Part shown: positions 7,331-13,633 of the stretch, piece after piece
Numbering within the stretch: position 1 is the first letter of the stretch
How the letters are laid out: every line of letters begins with the position of its first letter
NCBI GenBank assembly: GCA_044376515.1
Contig: JBILKV010000102.1
Location: forward strand, 1-14,888
Source: Chth-196 sp044376515
GTDB lineage: Bacteria > Verrucomicrobiota > Verrucomicrobiia > Chthoniobacterales > Chthoniobacteraceae
Length of the DNA stretch: 14,888 bases
Reading direction: 5' to 3'
Program-made: the position numbers and the translations under genes
Notes under the pieces: generated by a model
The model's database searches: none
Told to the model about the DNA's origin: nothing
Seen by the model: only the letters and a program-made list of their open reading frames with translations

Positions 7331-8811
7331 ACGCCACCCCCAAAAAATGGATCACGCGTCCCGTGGTCAAGACGATCGCGGGCCTGCTCCTGCTCGGTTC
7401 CGGAATTAGCTACGCCATCTTCCGCACCAAACCGGCCGCGTCTGCCTCCCCGGCCGCCAAGATTATCGCGGAAACGCCCCCGATGACCGCCTCGGCGGCG
7501 CATGCCTCCTTCCTGCAGGAGGTCTTGGAGCGAGGGGAAGTCTCCAGCTCCAGCAATGTGGAGGTGCGCTGTCAGGTGCAGTCCAAGGCGCTGACAGGGA
7601 CCCCGATCTTGGAAATCGTCCCCGAAGGCACGTATGTGAAAGAGGGGGATTTCCTGCTGCGGCTGGACGACTCGGCCCTTCAGGGAGATCTCGTGCAGCA
7701 GCAGATCGCCTGCAACAGCAGCCGGGCGCTCGAGATCGAGGGGTTGGCGGACTTTGAGGCGGCCAAGCTGGCGCTGGAGGAATATGAGTCGGGCACCTTT
7801 TTGCAGGAGAAGGGCGTGATGGAGAGCGAGCGCTTTGTCGCCCAGGAAAACCTGCGCCGCGCCGAGGAGTACCTCCGCTACAGCATGCGTCTGGCGGATC
7901 GCGGCTATGTGACCGGGGTGCAATTGGAGGCGGATCGTTTTGCGGTGGAGAAGGCGCGCAAGGAACTGGAGAACTCGAAAACGAAGCTCGAAGTGCTCCA
8001 CCGCTTCACAAAGCTCAAGACCACCAACCGCCTTAAAGCGAACGTGGAAACCGCCGAGGCGCGTTGGCGCTCGCGCCAAAACAGCCACAACCTCGACGAG
8101 GAACGCCTCAAGGCTTTGGAAGACCAACTCGCCAAGTGCCAAATCCTGGCGCCGACTTCCGGACAGGTGGTGTACGCGAATCTTGCCTCGGGTGAACCCC
8201 TCATCGCCGAGGGCAAGCCCGTACGGGAGCGTCAGGTCATCGTCAGGCTGCCCGACCCGAAACGGATGCAGGTCCTCGCCCGGATCAATGAATCCAGAAT
8301 CGACCGCGTCAAGGTCGGCATGACCGCCAAAATCCGCATGGACGCATTTCCGAACACCGTGCTCAACGGCACCGTCCGTTCCGTGAGCGAGTATCCCCTG
8401 CCCACGGCGAGTCCCTACAGCACGATCAAGGAGTACGGCGCGGAGATCAACATCGACGACGCCCCGCCGGGGGCGCGTTCCGGCATGACCGCGCAGGCGG
8501 CCATCGAGGTGGAGCGGCTCGAGAACGTGCTCCAAGTGCCCGTCCAGTCGGTGTTGGAGCGGGGCAAACGCTTCTTCTGCGTGGTGGAGTCCGACGGCGA
8601 GATCGCCGCCAAGGAGGTGAAGGTCGGCTCGGCCAACGAACAGTACGTGGTCATCGCTTCGGGGCTTGAGGAGGGCGAACAGGTGGTGCTCGCCCCGCAA
8701 GTGTTCGAATCCAAGCTTGCCCTTCCGAAGGTCGCCAAAAAAAGCGACCCGGCGGGATCGCGCGCAGGCGGGCGCGGCAAGCCTCCCCAGTTGGCAGACG
8801 CCGCCCGTTGA
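7327..8811 (+). CDS. macA: MacA/HlyD-family periplasmic adaptor subunit
   Basis: This 494-residue membrane-fusion protein would link the inner-membrane ABC transporter to the TolC-like channel. An N-terminal anchor lies at about residues 14-33 (VVKTIAGLLLLGSGISYAIF). The first half of the lipoyl domain is at about 75-117 (ILEIVPEGTYVKEGDFLLRL). A long alpha-helical hairpin runs from about 118 to 272, rich in Glu, Lys, Arg and Leu (KARKELENSKTKLEVLHRF). The second lipoyl half follows at about 273-313 (ILAPTSGQVVYANLASGEP), then the beta-barrel (VLARINESRIDRVKVGMTAK) and a membrane-proximal domain (VLQVPVQSVLERG). The basic C-terminal tail is probably disordered. The ATG overlaps the tolC-like stop by 4 bases and the macB start follows after 22 bp, so the three genes form one operon. 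The symbol reflects the MacB-type partner; transported substrates cannot be told from sequence. Confidence 0.87.
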   Translation: MNATPKKWITRPVVKTIAGLLLLGSGISYAIFRTKPAASASPAAKIIAETPPMTASAAHASFLQEVLERGEVSSSSNVEVRCQVQSKALTGTPILEIVPEGTYVKEGDFLLRLDDSALQGDLVQQQIACNSSRALEIEGLADFEAAKLALEEYESGTFLQEKGVMESERFVAQENLRRAEEYLRYSMRLADRGYVTGVQLEADRFAVEKARKELENSKTKLEVLHRFTKLKTTNRLKANVETAEARWRSRQNSHNLDEERLKALEDQLAKCQILAPTSGQVVYANLASGEPLIAEGKPVRERQVIVRLPDPKRMQVLARINESRIDRVKVGMTAKIRMDAFPNTVLNGTVRSVSEYPLPTASPYSTIKEYGAEINIDDAPPGARSGMTAQAAIEVERLENVLQVPVQSVLERGKRFFCVVESDGEIAAKEVKVGSANEQYVVIASGLEEGEQVVLAPQVFESKLALPKVAKKSDPAGSRAGGRGKPPQLADAAR

Positions 8812-8833
8812 TGCCGAAACGGGTCTTTCGCGC

Positions 8834-10891
8834 ATGACGCCAGCAATCCGGCTCCACCAGATCACCAAAAGCTACGACCTGGCCGGTGAACCCTTGCAGG
8901 TGCTCAAGGGCATCGACCTGGAGGTACCCGAGGGCGATTACATCGCCATCATGGGGCCTTCAGGTTCGGGCAAAAGCACCCTCCTCAATCTGTTGGGATG
9001 CCTCGACCAACCCACTTCGGGGGACTTTTATCTCGGCTCGGACAATGTCGCCCACCTCGACGACGACCATCTCGCGTTCATCCGCTCCTCTCGGATCGGC
9101 TTTGTCTTCCAGTCTTACAATCTCATCCCGCAGCTCACCGTCAGCGAAAACATCGAATGCCCCCTGGGCTACCAGGGGCCGATCACCGAGGAAGGGCGTT
9201 CGCATTGCCTGTCGCTCGCGGAACTGGTGGGGCTTGGCCACAGGCTCACCCACCGGCCCCCGCAGCTTTCCGGTGGCCAGCAACAGCGCGCTGGAATCGC
9301 CCGCGCCCTCGCCAACTCCCCGCGCTACATCCTCGCCGACGAACCCACCGGCAACCTCGATTCGGTCACCTCGGGTGAGATTCTTGCCCTTTTGGAGAAC
9401 CTCAATCAGGCGGGGAAAACCATCCTGCTGGTCACCCACGAGGAGGAGGTCGCCGCCCACGCACGGCGCATCGTCCGCCTGCGCGACGGCCTGATCCAGT
9501 CTGACGTCCGCCTTCGTCCCGTGGCCACGGAGCCCGGCACGGAACCGCCCCCGTCGCCGCTCGAGACCGGGGCGGCCGGCGCGCTGGATCTGGTCAAACG
9601 CACGGCGCGGCTGGGGATGAAAAACCTGCTACTGCACCCGCTCCGGTCGCTGTTGACCATTTTGGGCATCTTCATCGGGGTCGCCAGCGTCATCTGGTTG
9701 CTGGCCATCGGCGAGGGCATCAGCGCGAAGGCCCAACAACAGATCGCCGAACTCGGCGCCAACAACATCATCCTCACCACCGTCCTGCCGCCCCCGCAGC
9801 AGACGGGTACCAAATACTACCGCTACGGAGTCACCCGGGATGACTACGAAAACCTGCGGGCCACCGTGCCGCTCATCGAGCGGATCATCCCGGTTCGAGA
9901 GCAGCTCAAACGGGTGTTCTCCTACGGCCCGCGCCAGTTTTACGGCCGTTTGCTCGGCTCCACCCCCGATTATCTCACCCTCTACAAAATGGAGGTCGAG
10001 CGCGGACATTTCATCACCGCAACCGACGTGGACCAGGCCCACAAGGTCTGCGTGCTTTCCCCCGAGGGCGCCACCGACCTGTTCGGTTACGAGGACCCCA
10101 TTGGAAGGGCCATCCACATTGGCGCGGATTTTTACACAGTCATCGGCGTGCTCCGCAGCCGGCGTAGCGTCGCCGAAATCCCCGGAGCCCGGGCCAAACA
10201 GGAATTCTCCCGGGACGTCTACATTCCAATCACGACAATGTGGGCGCGCACCTACGACATTTACGGCAAGACTGAGAGCGGGGTGCCGATTGTCTCCCAG
10301 GTCACGCTCGAGATATCGGATCCCAGTCAGGTGCTTGAGACGGCCGAGGTGGTGCGCCGCGCCTTGGCCCGCACCCACCGCGCGGAGGACTACAGCATCA
10401 CCGTCCCGCTCGAATTGCTCGAGCAGGCACGCAACACGCGGCTGATGTTCATCGCCATGATGGGGCTTGTGGCGGCCATTTCGCTGGTGGTCGGCGGGAT
10501 CGGGATCATGAACATCATGCTGGCGACCGTCACCGAGCGCACGCGCGAGATCGGAATCCGGCGCGCCATCGGGGCCCGGAGACGCGACATCACCCGCCAG
10601 TTTCTTGTCGAGACGGTCGTGCTCTCCATCGGTGGGGGCCTCACGGGGGCCATTGGGGGGCTCGCCTGCGGACCCGCATTCGCGCTGGCCATGTCAGCGA
10701 TGCAATCGCTTTTTCCCCATGCAATGGCAGCCCTCCCGGAGGTGGTGCGCACCATGGTCCCGATCATCGTACCGTGGTCGTTGCCGCTGGCCTTTGGCAT
10801 CTCGGTGGCCATCGGGATTGTCTTTGGGTTGTACCCCGCAAAACGGGCGGCACTGATGAACCCCATCGAGGCGCTCAGGCACGTCACCTAG
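8834..10891 (+). CDS. macB: MacB-like ABC transporter (ATPase fused to FtsX-type permease)
   Basis: This 685-residue inner-membrane protein carries its own ATPase. Residues 1-230 form the nucleotide-binding domain: Walker A GPSGSGKST (41-49), Q-loop Q93, signature LSGGQQQR (145-152), Walker B ILADEP with E170, and H202 of the switch. After a linker rich in Pro and Thr, TM1 lies at about 272-292, then a periplasmic MacB_PCD-type domain of roughly 230 residues. TM2 (about 537-564), TM3 (about 592-620) and TM4 (about 649-669) form the FtsX-like core, with the conserved cytoplasmic TERTREIGIRRAIGARRRDI and a final NPIEALRHV. MacB proteins drive export of macrolides, peptides or lipid-linked products across a TolC channel by mechanotransmission. 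The frame opens earlier, at 8666, but that overlaps macA; the ATG at 8834 gives the family N-terminus. No strong Shine-Dalgarno sequence is visible. The 11-bp repeat array begins 12 bp after the stop. Confidence 0.92.
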   Translation: MTPAIRLHQITKSYDLAGEPLQVLKGIDLEVPEGDYIAIMGPSGSGKSTLLNLLGCLDQPTSGDFYLGSDNVAHLDDDHLAFIRSSRIGFVFQSYNLIPQLTVSENIECPLGYQGPITEEGRSHCLSLAELVGLGHRLTHRPPQLSGGQQQRAGIARALANSPRYILADEPTGNLDSVTSGEILALLENLNQAGKTILLVTHEEEVAAHARRIVRLRDGLIQSDVRLRPVATEPGTEPPPSPLETGAAGALDLVKRTARLGMKNLLLHPLRSLLTILGIFIGVASVIWLLAIGEGISAKAQQQIAELGANNIILTTVLPPPQQTGTKYYRYGVTRDDYENLRATVPLIERIIPVREQLKRVFSYGPRQFYGRLLGSTPDYLTLYKMEVERGHFITATDVDQAHKVCVLSPEGATDLFGYEDPIGRAIHIGADFYTVIGVLRSRRSVAEIPGARAKQEFSRDVYIPITTMWARTYDIYGKTESGVPIVSQVTLEISDPSQVLETAEVVRRALARTHRAEDYSITVPLELLEQARNTRLMFIAMMGLVAAISLVVGGIGIMNIMLATVTERTREIGIRRAIGARRRDITRQFLVETVVLSIGGGLTGAIGGLACGPAFALAMSAMQSLFPHAMAALPEVVRTMVPIIVPWSLPLAFGISVAIGIVFGLYPAKRAALMNPIEALRHVT

Positions 10892-10902
10892 ACGCGCAAG
10901 GT

Positions 10903-11012
10903 CCGCTCACCTCCCGCTCACCTCCCGCTCACCTCCCGCTCACCTCCCGCTCACCTCCCGCTCACCTCCCGCTCACCTCCCGCTCACCTCCCGCTCACCT
11001 CCCGCTCACCTG
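10903..11012. repeat. 11-bp tandem repeat array, ten copies
   Basis: The unit CCGCTCACCTC repeats head to tail from 10903 to 11001 in nine identical copies, and a tenth copy (11002-11012) differs only at its last base (G). There are no spacers, so it is not a CRISPR. The lack of divergence suggests recent expansion by slippage. Eleven base pairs is near one helical turn, so any protein binding the unit would see it on the same DNA face. The minus strand is purine- and G-rich, with GGGAGG once per unit. The array separates macB from the convergent small ORF and forms that ORF's last four codons and stop. Confidence 0.97.
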
Positions 11013-11150
11013 ACTCGCCCACAGGGAAGCATTCCGCTCCAGCGAGACCTGGAACCCTTCCGGACCCGCGTCCAACCAGGCCACCCAGACCAGCGTCATG
11101 CAGGCAAGCACGACGGCCCACAACAGGGCTCTCAACAAAAACAAGACCAT
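10995..11150 (-). CDS. Small predicted membrane protein, 51 aa, unrecognised
   Basis: The minus strand encodes 51 residues starting MVLFLLRALLWAVVLACMTL. A single strongly hydrophobic helix covers about residues 2-25, with one internal Arg and one Cys, followed by a short polar tail with charged residues (LDAGPEGFQVSLERN). A purine-rich AAAGGGGAA lies directly before the ATG, a Shine-Dalgarno-like sequence but with tight spacing. The stop TGA falls inside the 11-bp array, so the last residues QVSGR are encoded by repeat sequence, which hints that array growth replaced the original 3' end. The gene follows the CDGSH gene on the same strand after 51 bp, so the two could be co-transcribed. I recognise no family. 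It could be a real single-pass protein or a chance frame in GC-rich sequence. Confidence 0.4.
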   Translation of the reverse strand: MVLFLLRALLWAVVLACMTLVWVAWLDAGPEGFQVSLERNASLWASQVSGR

Positions 11151-11201
11151 TTCCCCTTTCGCTGGGTCGTCCGGAAGCCTCCCCGCGGAAAACGCAGCCG
11201 T

Positions 11202-11441
11202 CTAAAGCTTGGAATGGCTGCCATCGCAGAGGACACCGTTGGCACTGTGTTTGCAGCCGCAGAAGTACACCTTCCCGCTTTTCTCCGCGGTGTACGCCTT
11301 GGAACTCATGCCGCTACCCTTGTGCGAGCCGTCGCAAAAAGGTTGGTTCGGGCTCAGGCCGCACGAACACCAGTAGTAGGTCTTTCCGGCTTCCACCTCG
11401 ACCACACAGGGACTTTTCTGGGCAATTTTTGGGACGCTCAT
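11202..11441 (-). CDS. Tandem CDGSH-type iron-sulfur protein
   Basis: This 79-residue cytoplasmic protein carries two CDGSH motifs, each expected to bind one 2Fe-2S cluster by three Cys and one His. Motif one uses C25, C27, C36 and H40 (CSCGLSPNQPFCDGSH); motif two uses C61, C63, C72 and H76 (CGCKHSANGVLCDGSH). All eight ligands are intact. The double-motif layout is that of the CISD3 (Miner2) type, not the single-motif dimeric mitoNEET type, and it has no membrane anchor. Such proteins are proposed to act in iron-sulfur or redox handling. The bacterial role is poorly known. An AGGT about 8 bases before the ATG supports the start at 11441. The gene is convergent with macB and is followed on its own strand by the small membrane ORF. 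Confidence 0.92.
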   Translation of the reverse strand: MSVPKIAQKSPCVVEVEAGKTYYWCSCGLSPNQPFCDGSHKGSGMSSKAYTAEKSGKVYFCGCKHSANGVLCDGSHSKL

Positions 11442-12070
11442 ATCGGTTACCTACTGCCAAAAACCAGTCCCGGCAAGACCCGCCGCTCGCAACTCATCAG
11501 AGCCGCATTTTTTGAGCGCCAACGGGCAGGTCATGGAGCGTTCACCCGCATCTTTGGACTCCGAATCTGTCGCGTAAAACTCAGCAAATTCGGACCCCAA
11601 ACGAATGCCCGGACACGGATCACTCTAATGAAAAAAGACGGTTTCTCAAAAAAATTCAGCCCTCTCCTCCGCCCCGCTAACGCACCGACGCGCCACGGCG
11701 CATCACCTCCCGAAGGACGGCGCCAAACGCAGGGGCACCGCCCCCCTACCACCCGCTATCCGCAAGCGGGCCACGCTGCGCGCCCCCCCGAACCGCTGCT
11801 CGCCAGACAAGGCAAATCCCAGAGTTTATTATTTTGCTAAAATCATTAAATACTTTGTCTTACGCAAATCTCATCCCCGTTGAGATTGCATTCAAACTTC
11901 GCCCGGCGTTCCCTCGCGGGACACCCACCGCCCCGCCCCACCGGGGTGCAGAAATCCCTGCCGCCCAAGCCAGCCAGCCTCCCCTCCGTCCCGCCCTTGC
12001 GAGCACTATTAGAAAGCTACAGCGCAAGCAACGAAGGGGTGTCCAAAAAACGCCAGCGAAACTTTCCTAC
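11442..12070. other. Long non-coding gap between CDGSH gene and porin promoter
   Basis: About 630 bp hold no gene that I can support; the crossing frames are rich in Arg and Pro and have no family signature. Base composition is uneven: GC-rich stretches flank an AT-rich island at about 11817-11870. Directly after the island is the hairpin at 11864-11889. The heptamer GCAAATC occurs twice, at 11812-11818 and 11864-11870. The segment near 11600-11650 has A runs and low complexity. The upstream control region of the porin, or a small RNA, could be here. Promoter boxes inside the AT-rich island could not be assigned with confidence. Confidence 0.5.
11864..11889. other. Hairpin beside the AT-rich island
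   Basis: AATCTCA (11867-11873), loop TCCCCGT, TGAGATT (11881-11887) form a perfect 7-bp stem, which extends to GCA...TGC with one bulged A. There is no T run after it on either strand, so it is not a standard terminator. It may be an operator or part of an RNA. The isolated setting, far from any start codon, leaves the role open. Confidence 0.4.
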
Positions 12071-12091
12071 TTGTCATTTTGAAACACTTTT

Positions 12092-12120
12092 GTGACAAAT
12101 TAACCAACGATCGGTATACG
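12092..12120 (+). promoter_or_regulatory. Candidate sigma-70-type promoter of the porin
   Basis: GTGACA at 12092-12097 matches the -35 consensus at 5 of 6 bases, and TATACG at 12115-12120 matches the -10 box at 4 of 6, with a 17-bp spacer. Transcription would start near 12127 and leave a leader of about 70 bases before the porin ATG. Just upstream, TTGTCA (12071-12076) and TGACAA (12093-12098) form an inverted repeat, and TTTTG recurs at exactly 11 bp (12077 and 12088). An activator site overlapping the -35 box is therefore conceivable. Confidence 0.45.
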
Positions 12121-12164
12121 GTCTCGCACCCCCCAGCCGCGTGACTCGCTTTGAGCCGCAACGC

Positions 12165-12198
12165 GAGGAGGTGTTTTCAACCAAAACAAACACACATC
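12165..12198 (+). promoter_or_regulatory. Porin leader: strong Shine-Dalgarno sequence set back by a small hairpin
   Basis: GAGGAGGT at 12165-12172 is the best Shine-Dalgarno sequence in the window, yet it ends about 27 bases before the ATG at 12199. Between them, TGTTTT (12172-12177) and AAAACA (12183-12188) can pair across the loop CAACC. Folding that segment out leaves about 10 bases from AGGAGG to the ATG. No other start codon stands at a normal distance from the Shine-Dalgarno sequence in any frame. The stem is AU-rich and weak. Confidence 0.4.
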
Positions 12199-13521
12199 AT
12201 GTTGAACAAATACACAGTCCAGTTGATGGCTCTCGGAATCGTTGGTTCCTTTGCAGCCACCGCCGTTGCAGAAGACTCCGCGCTCATCGACGCGCTCGTG
12301 AAGAAAGGCGTTCTTAAAACGAAGGAAGCCGAACAGATCCGTGCTGAAGCCGCAAAGAGCAAGCAAAGCTCCACCGGCAAGCTGAACTTGGACTCCTCCG
12401 TCAAGAGCCTCACGCTCTCCGGAGACTTCCGTGTGCGTTACAACTATGCGTCTGGGACGGGTCGTGACCCAATGTCGGGGCAGGGAACCGGAGACAATGT
12501 AGGCGTACCTGCAGGTAACTCTACACACAACACGTTCTACGACACGCGTCTCCGGATCAATGCGGACTACAAATTGTCCGATGATTTCTACGCTGGTTTT
12601 GGACTTCGTACCCGGCAGGACCAGAGAAACGACAACGTTTTGATGGGTAGCTCTAACGCCATGGGAGCGGGCGGAAGTGATTTCGGTATCGGTATTTACC
12701 GCGCTTTCTTGGGTTGGCACCCAGTGGAAGGCGTTGAACTGGTCGCGGGCGCTCAGAAAAATCCGTTCTACACCACCGATCTGGTGTGGGATGTGGATTA
12801 CAACCCCATTGGATTCAGCCAGAAGATCGATTTAGACAAAACACTTGGTGTTTCCGGCATCGAACTCTCGCTTGTGTCTGGGCAGTTCATTCTCCAGAAT
12901 AACGACGAAAATAATGCGGCTACGCCGGCGAGTCTCAACAACAACAGAGATGCTTTCCTATGGCAGACGCAGTTGGTTGCAGGTATCGACCTAGGTGCAG
13001 CCAAGCTGACGGTTGCCCCTGGATACTTGGCCAGCAACGCTGGAGCAGCGGGTGCAGCCACCAATGGGCTGACGGACTCCAACAACGTACAGGTTCTCCT
13101 CATTCCAGGTGACGTCACCGGTGAAATTGCAGGTCTCAAAGCCAAGTTCGAGTGGGATTTTGCCTATAATTTTGAAGGGCGCGACCGTTCAGGACTCGGA
13201 ACGTCTTCTAAAGGCACCGATCGTCTTGCTTGGTTGGTTGGCGCACGTTTAGGTGAAAACAAGAAGCAAGGGGATTTCTCCGTTCTGGCGAATTACCGCC
13301 AAACCGGTCAGGGTGCACTGCCCCAGAACTTGAGCGATAACGAAATCGGATTCGGGAACAGCCGGAACGTCGGGGCGCTCAAAGTCGGTGCTGCCTACAG
13401 CTTGAGCGATTCTTCCTACTTCGGACTGAATTATTTGCGTTTCAGCCGAGTCAACTCCAACGTCGCACCCAATTTCGACAATGGCGAGTGGCTTCAGGCC
13501 GAAATCGGCGTGAAGTTCTGA
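12199..13521 (+). CDS. Outer-membrane porin, Porin_5-like
   Basis: This 440-residue protein is predicted to form a beta-barrel in the outer membrane. It has a signal peptide (cut after AVA at residue 24), then a short helical segment at about 28-56 (ALIDALVKKGVLKTKEAEQI) that is typical of the putative-porin family and may contact peptidoglycan or aid trimer formation. From about 66 onward, amphipathic strands alternate with Asn/Asp/Gly-rich loops (LTLSGDFRVRYNYASG; FYAGFGLRTRQDQ; LQAEIGVKF). It ends in Phe, as barrel-assembly signals do. The frame opens at TTG 12151, but the signal peptide decides for the ATG at 12199. The gene is visibly less GC-rich than its neighbours and uses more A/T-ending codons, as abundant proteins or transferred genes may. 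Its own promoter and a strong terminator make it a single-gene unit. Solute selectivity cannot be read from the sequence. Confidence 0.87.
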   Translation: MLNKYTVQLMALGIVGSFAATAVAEDSALIDALVKKGVLKTKEAEQIRAEAAKSKQSSTGKLNLDSSVKSLTLSGDFRVRYNYASGTGRDPMSGQGTGDNVGVPAGNSTHNTFYDTRLRINADYKLSDDFYAGFGLRTRQDQRNDNVLMGSSNAMGAGGSDFGIGIYRAFLGWHPVEGVELVAGAQKNPFYTTDLVWDVDYNPIGFSQKIDLDKTLGVSGIELSLVSGQFILQNNDENNAATPASLNNNRDAFLWQTQLVAGIDLGAAKLTVAPGYLASNAGAAGAATNGLTDSNNVQVLLIPGDVTGEIAGLKAKFEWDFAYNFEGRDRSGLGTSSKGTDRLAWLVGARLGENKKQGDFSVLANYRQTGQGALPQNLSDNEIGFGNSRNVGALKVGAAYSLSDSSYFGLNYLRFSRVNSNVAPNFDNGEWLQAEIGVKF

Positions 13522-13541
13522 GCTTCTTGCTTTGTCTTCAG

Positions 13542-13574
13542 TGCCGGGACTGCGCAAGCGGTCCCGGCATTTTT
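13542..13574 (+). terminator. Rho-independent terminator of the porin
   Basis: A perfect 9-bp GC-rich stem, TGCCGGGAC (13542-13550) with GTCCCGGCA (13561-13569), closes a 10-base loop that can itself pair CGC with GCG. Five T residues follow directly. It begins 20 bp after the porin stop. The T run is on the plus strand only, so it serves the porin and not the convergent mqnD. Confidence 0.93.
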
Positions 13575-13581
13575 GCGTTTA

Positions 13582-13610
13582 GCGACCGGCGTCGCCTCGA
13601 AACAGAGGCG
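13582..13610. other. Two overlapping hairpins between porin terminator and mqnD end
   Basis: GCGAC-CGGC-GTCGC (13582-13595) and CGCCTC-GAAACA-GAGGCG (13593-13610) are perfect stems that share three bases, so only one can form at a time in a single RNA. They lie just after the mqnD stop on the minus strand. No T run follows on that strand, so a role in ending the mqnD transcript is possible but weakly supported. Confidence 0.4.
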
Positions 13611-13633
13611 AATACGGAAACAATCGCCCCACT

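Noticed and set aside
8703..8713. A GTTCGAATCC-like tRNA T-loop sequence
   Set aside because: It is in the coding frame of macA, with no acceptor or anticodon stem around it. No tRNA was found in the window.
8666..8833. Earlier start for MacB inside macA
   Set aside because: The extra 56 residues are out-of-frame macA sequence. The ATPase domain begins normally at the ATG at 8834.
7090..8868. A 592-codon open frame on the minus strand opposite macA
   Set aside because: It covers the end of the tolC-like gene and all of macA, is rich in His, Gly and Arg, and has no family features. The plus-strand adaptor is well supported.
10903..11012. CRISPR array
   Set aside because: Units are 11 bp with no spacers and no cas genes nearby. 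This is a tandem repeat.
11214..11840. A 208-codon plus-strand frame over the CDGSH gene and gap
   Set aside because: It is antisense to the CDGSH gene in its first part and low-complexity afterwards, with no recognisable domain.
12151..12198. TTG start giving a longer porin
   Set aside because: It would put 16 polar residues before the signal peptide, and the Shine-Dalgarno sequence lies downstream of this TTG.
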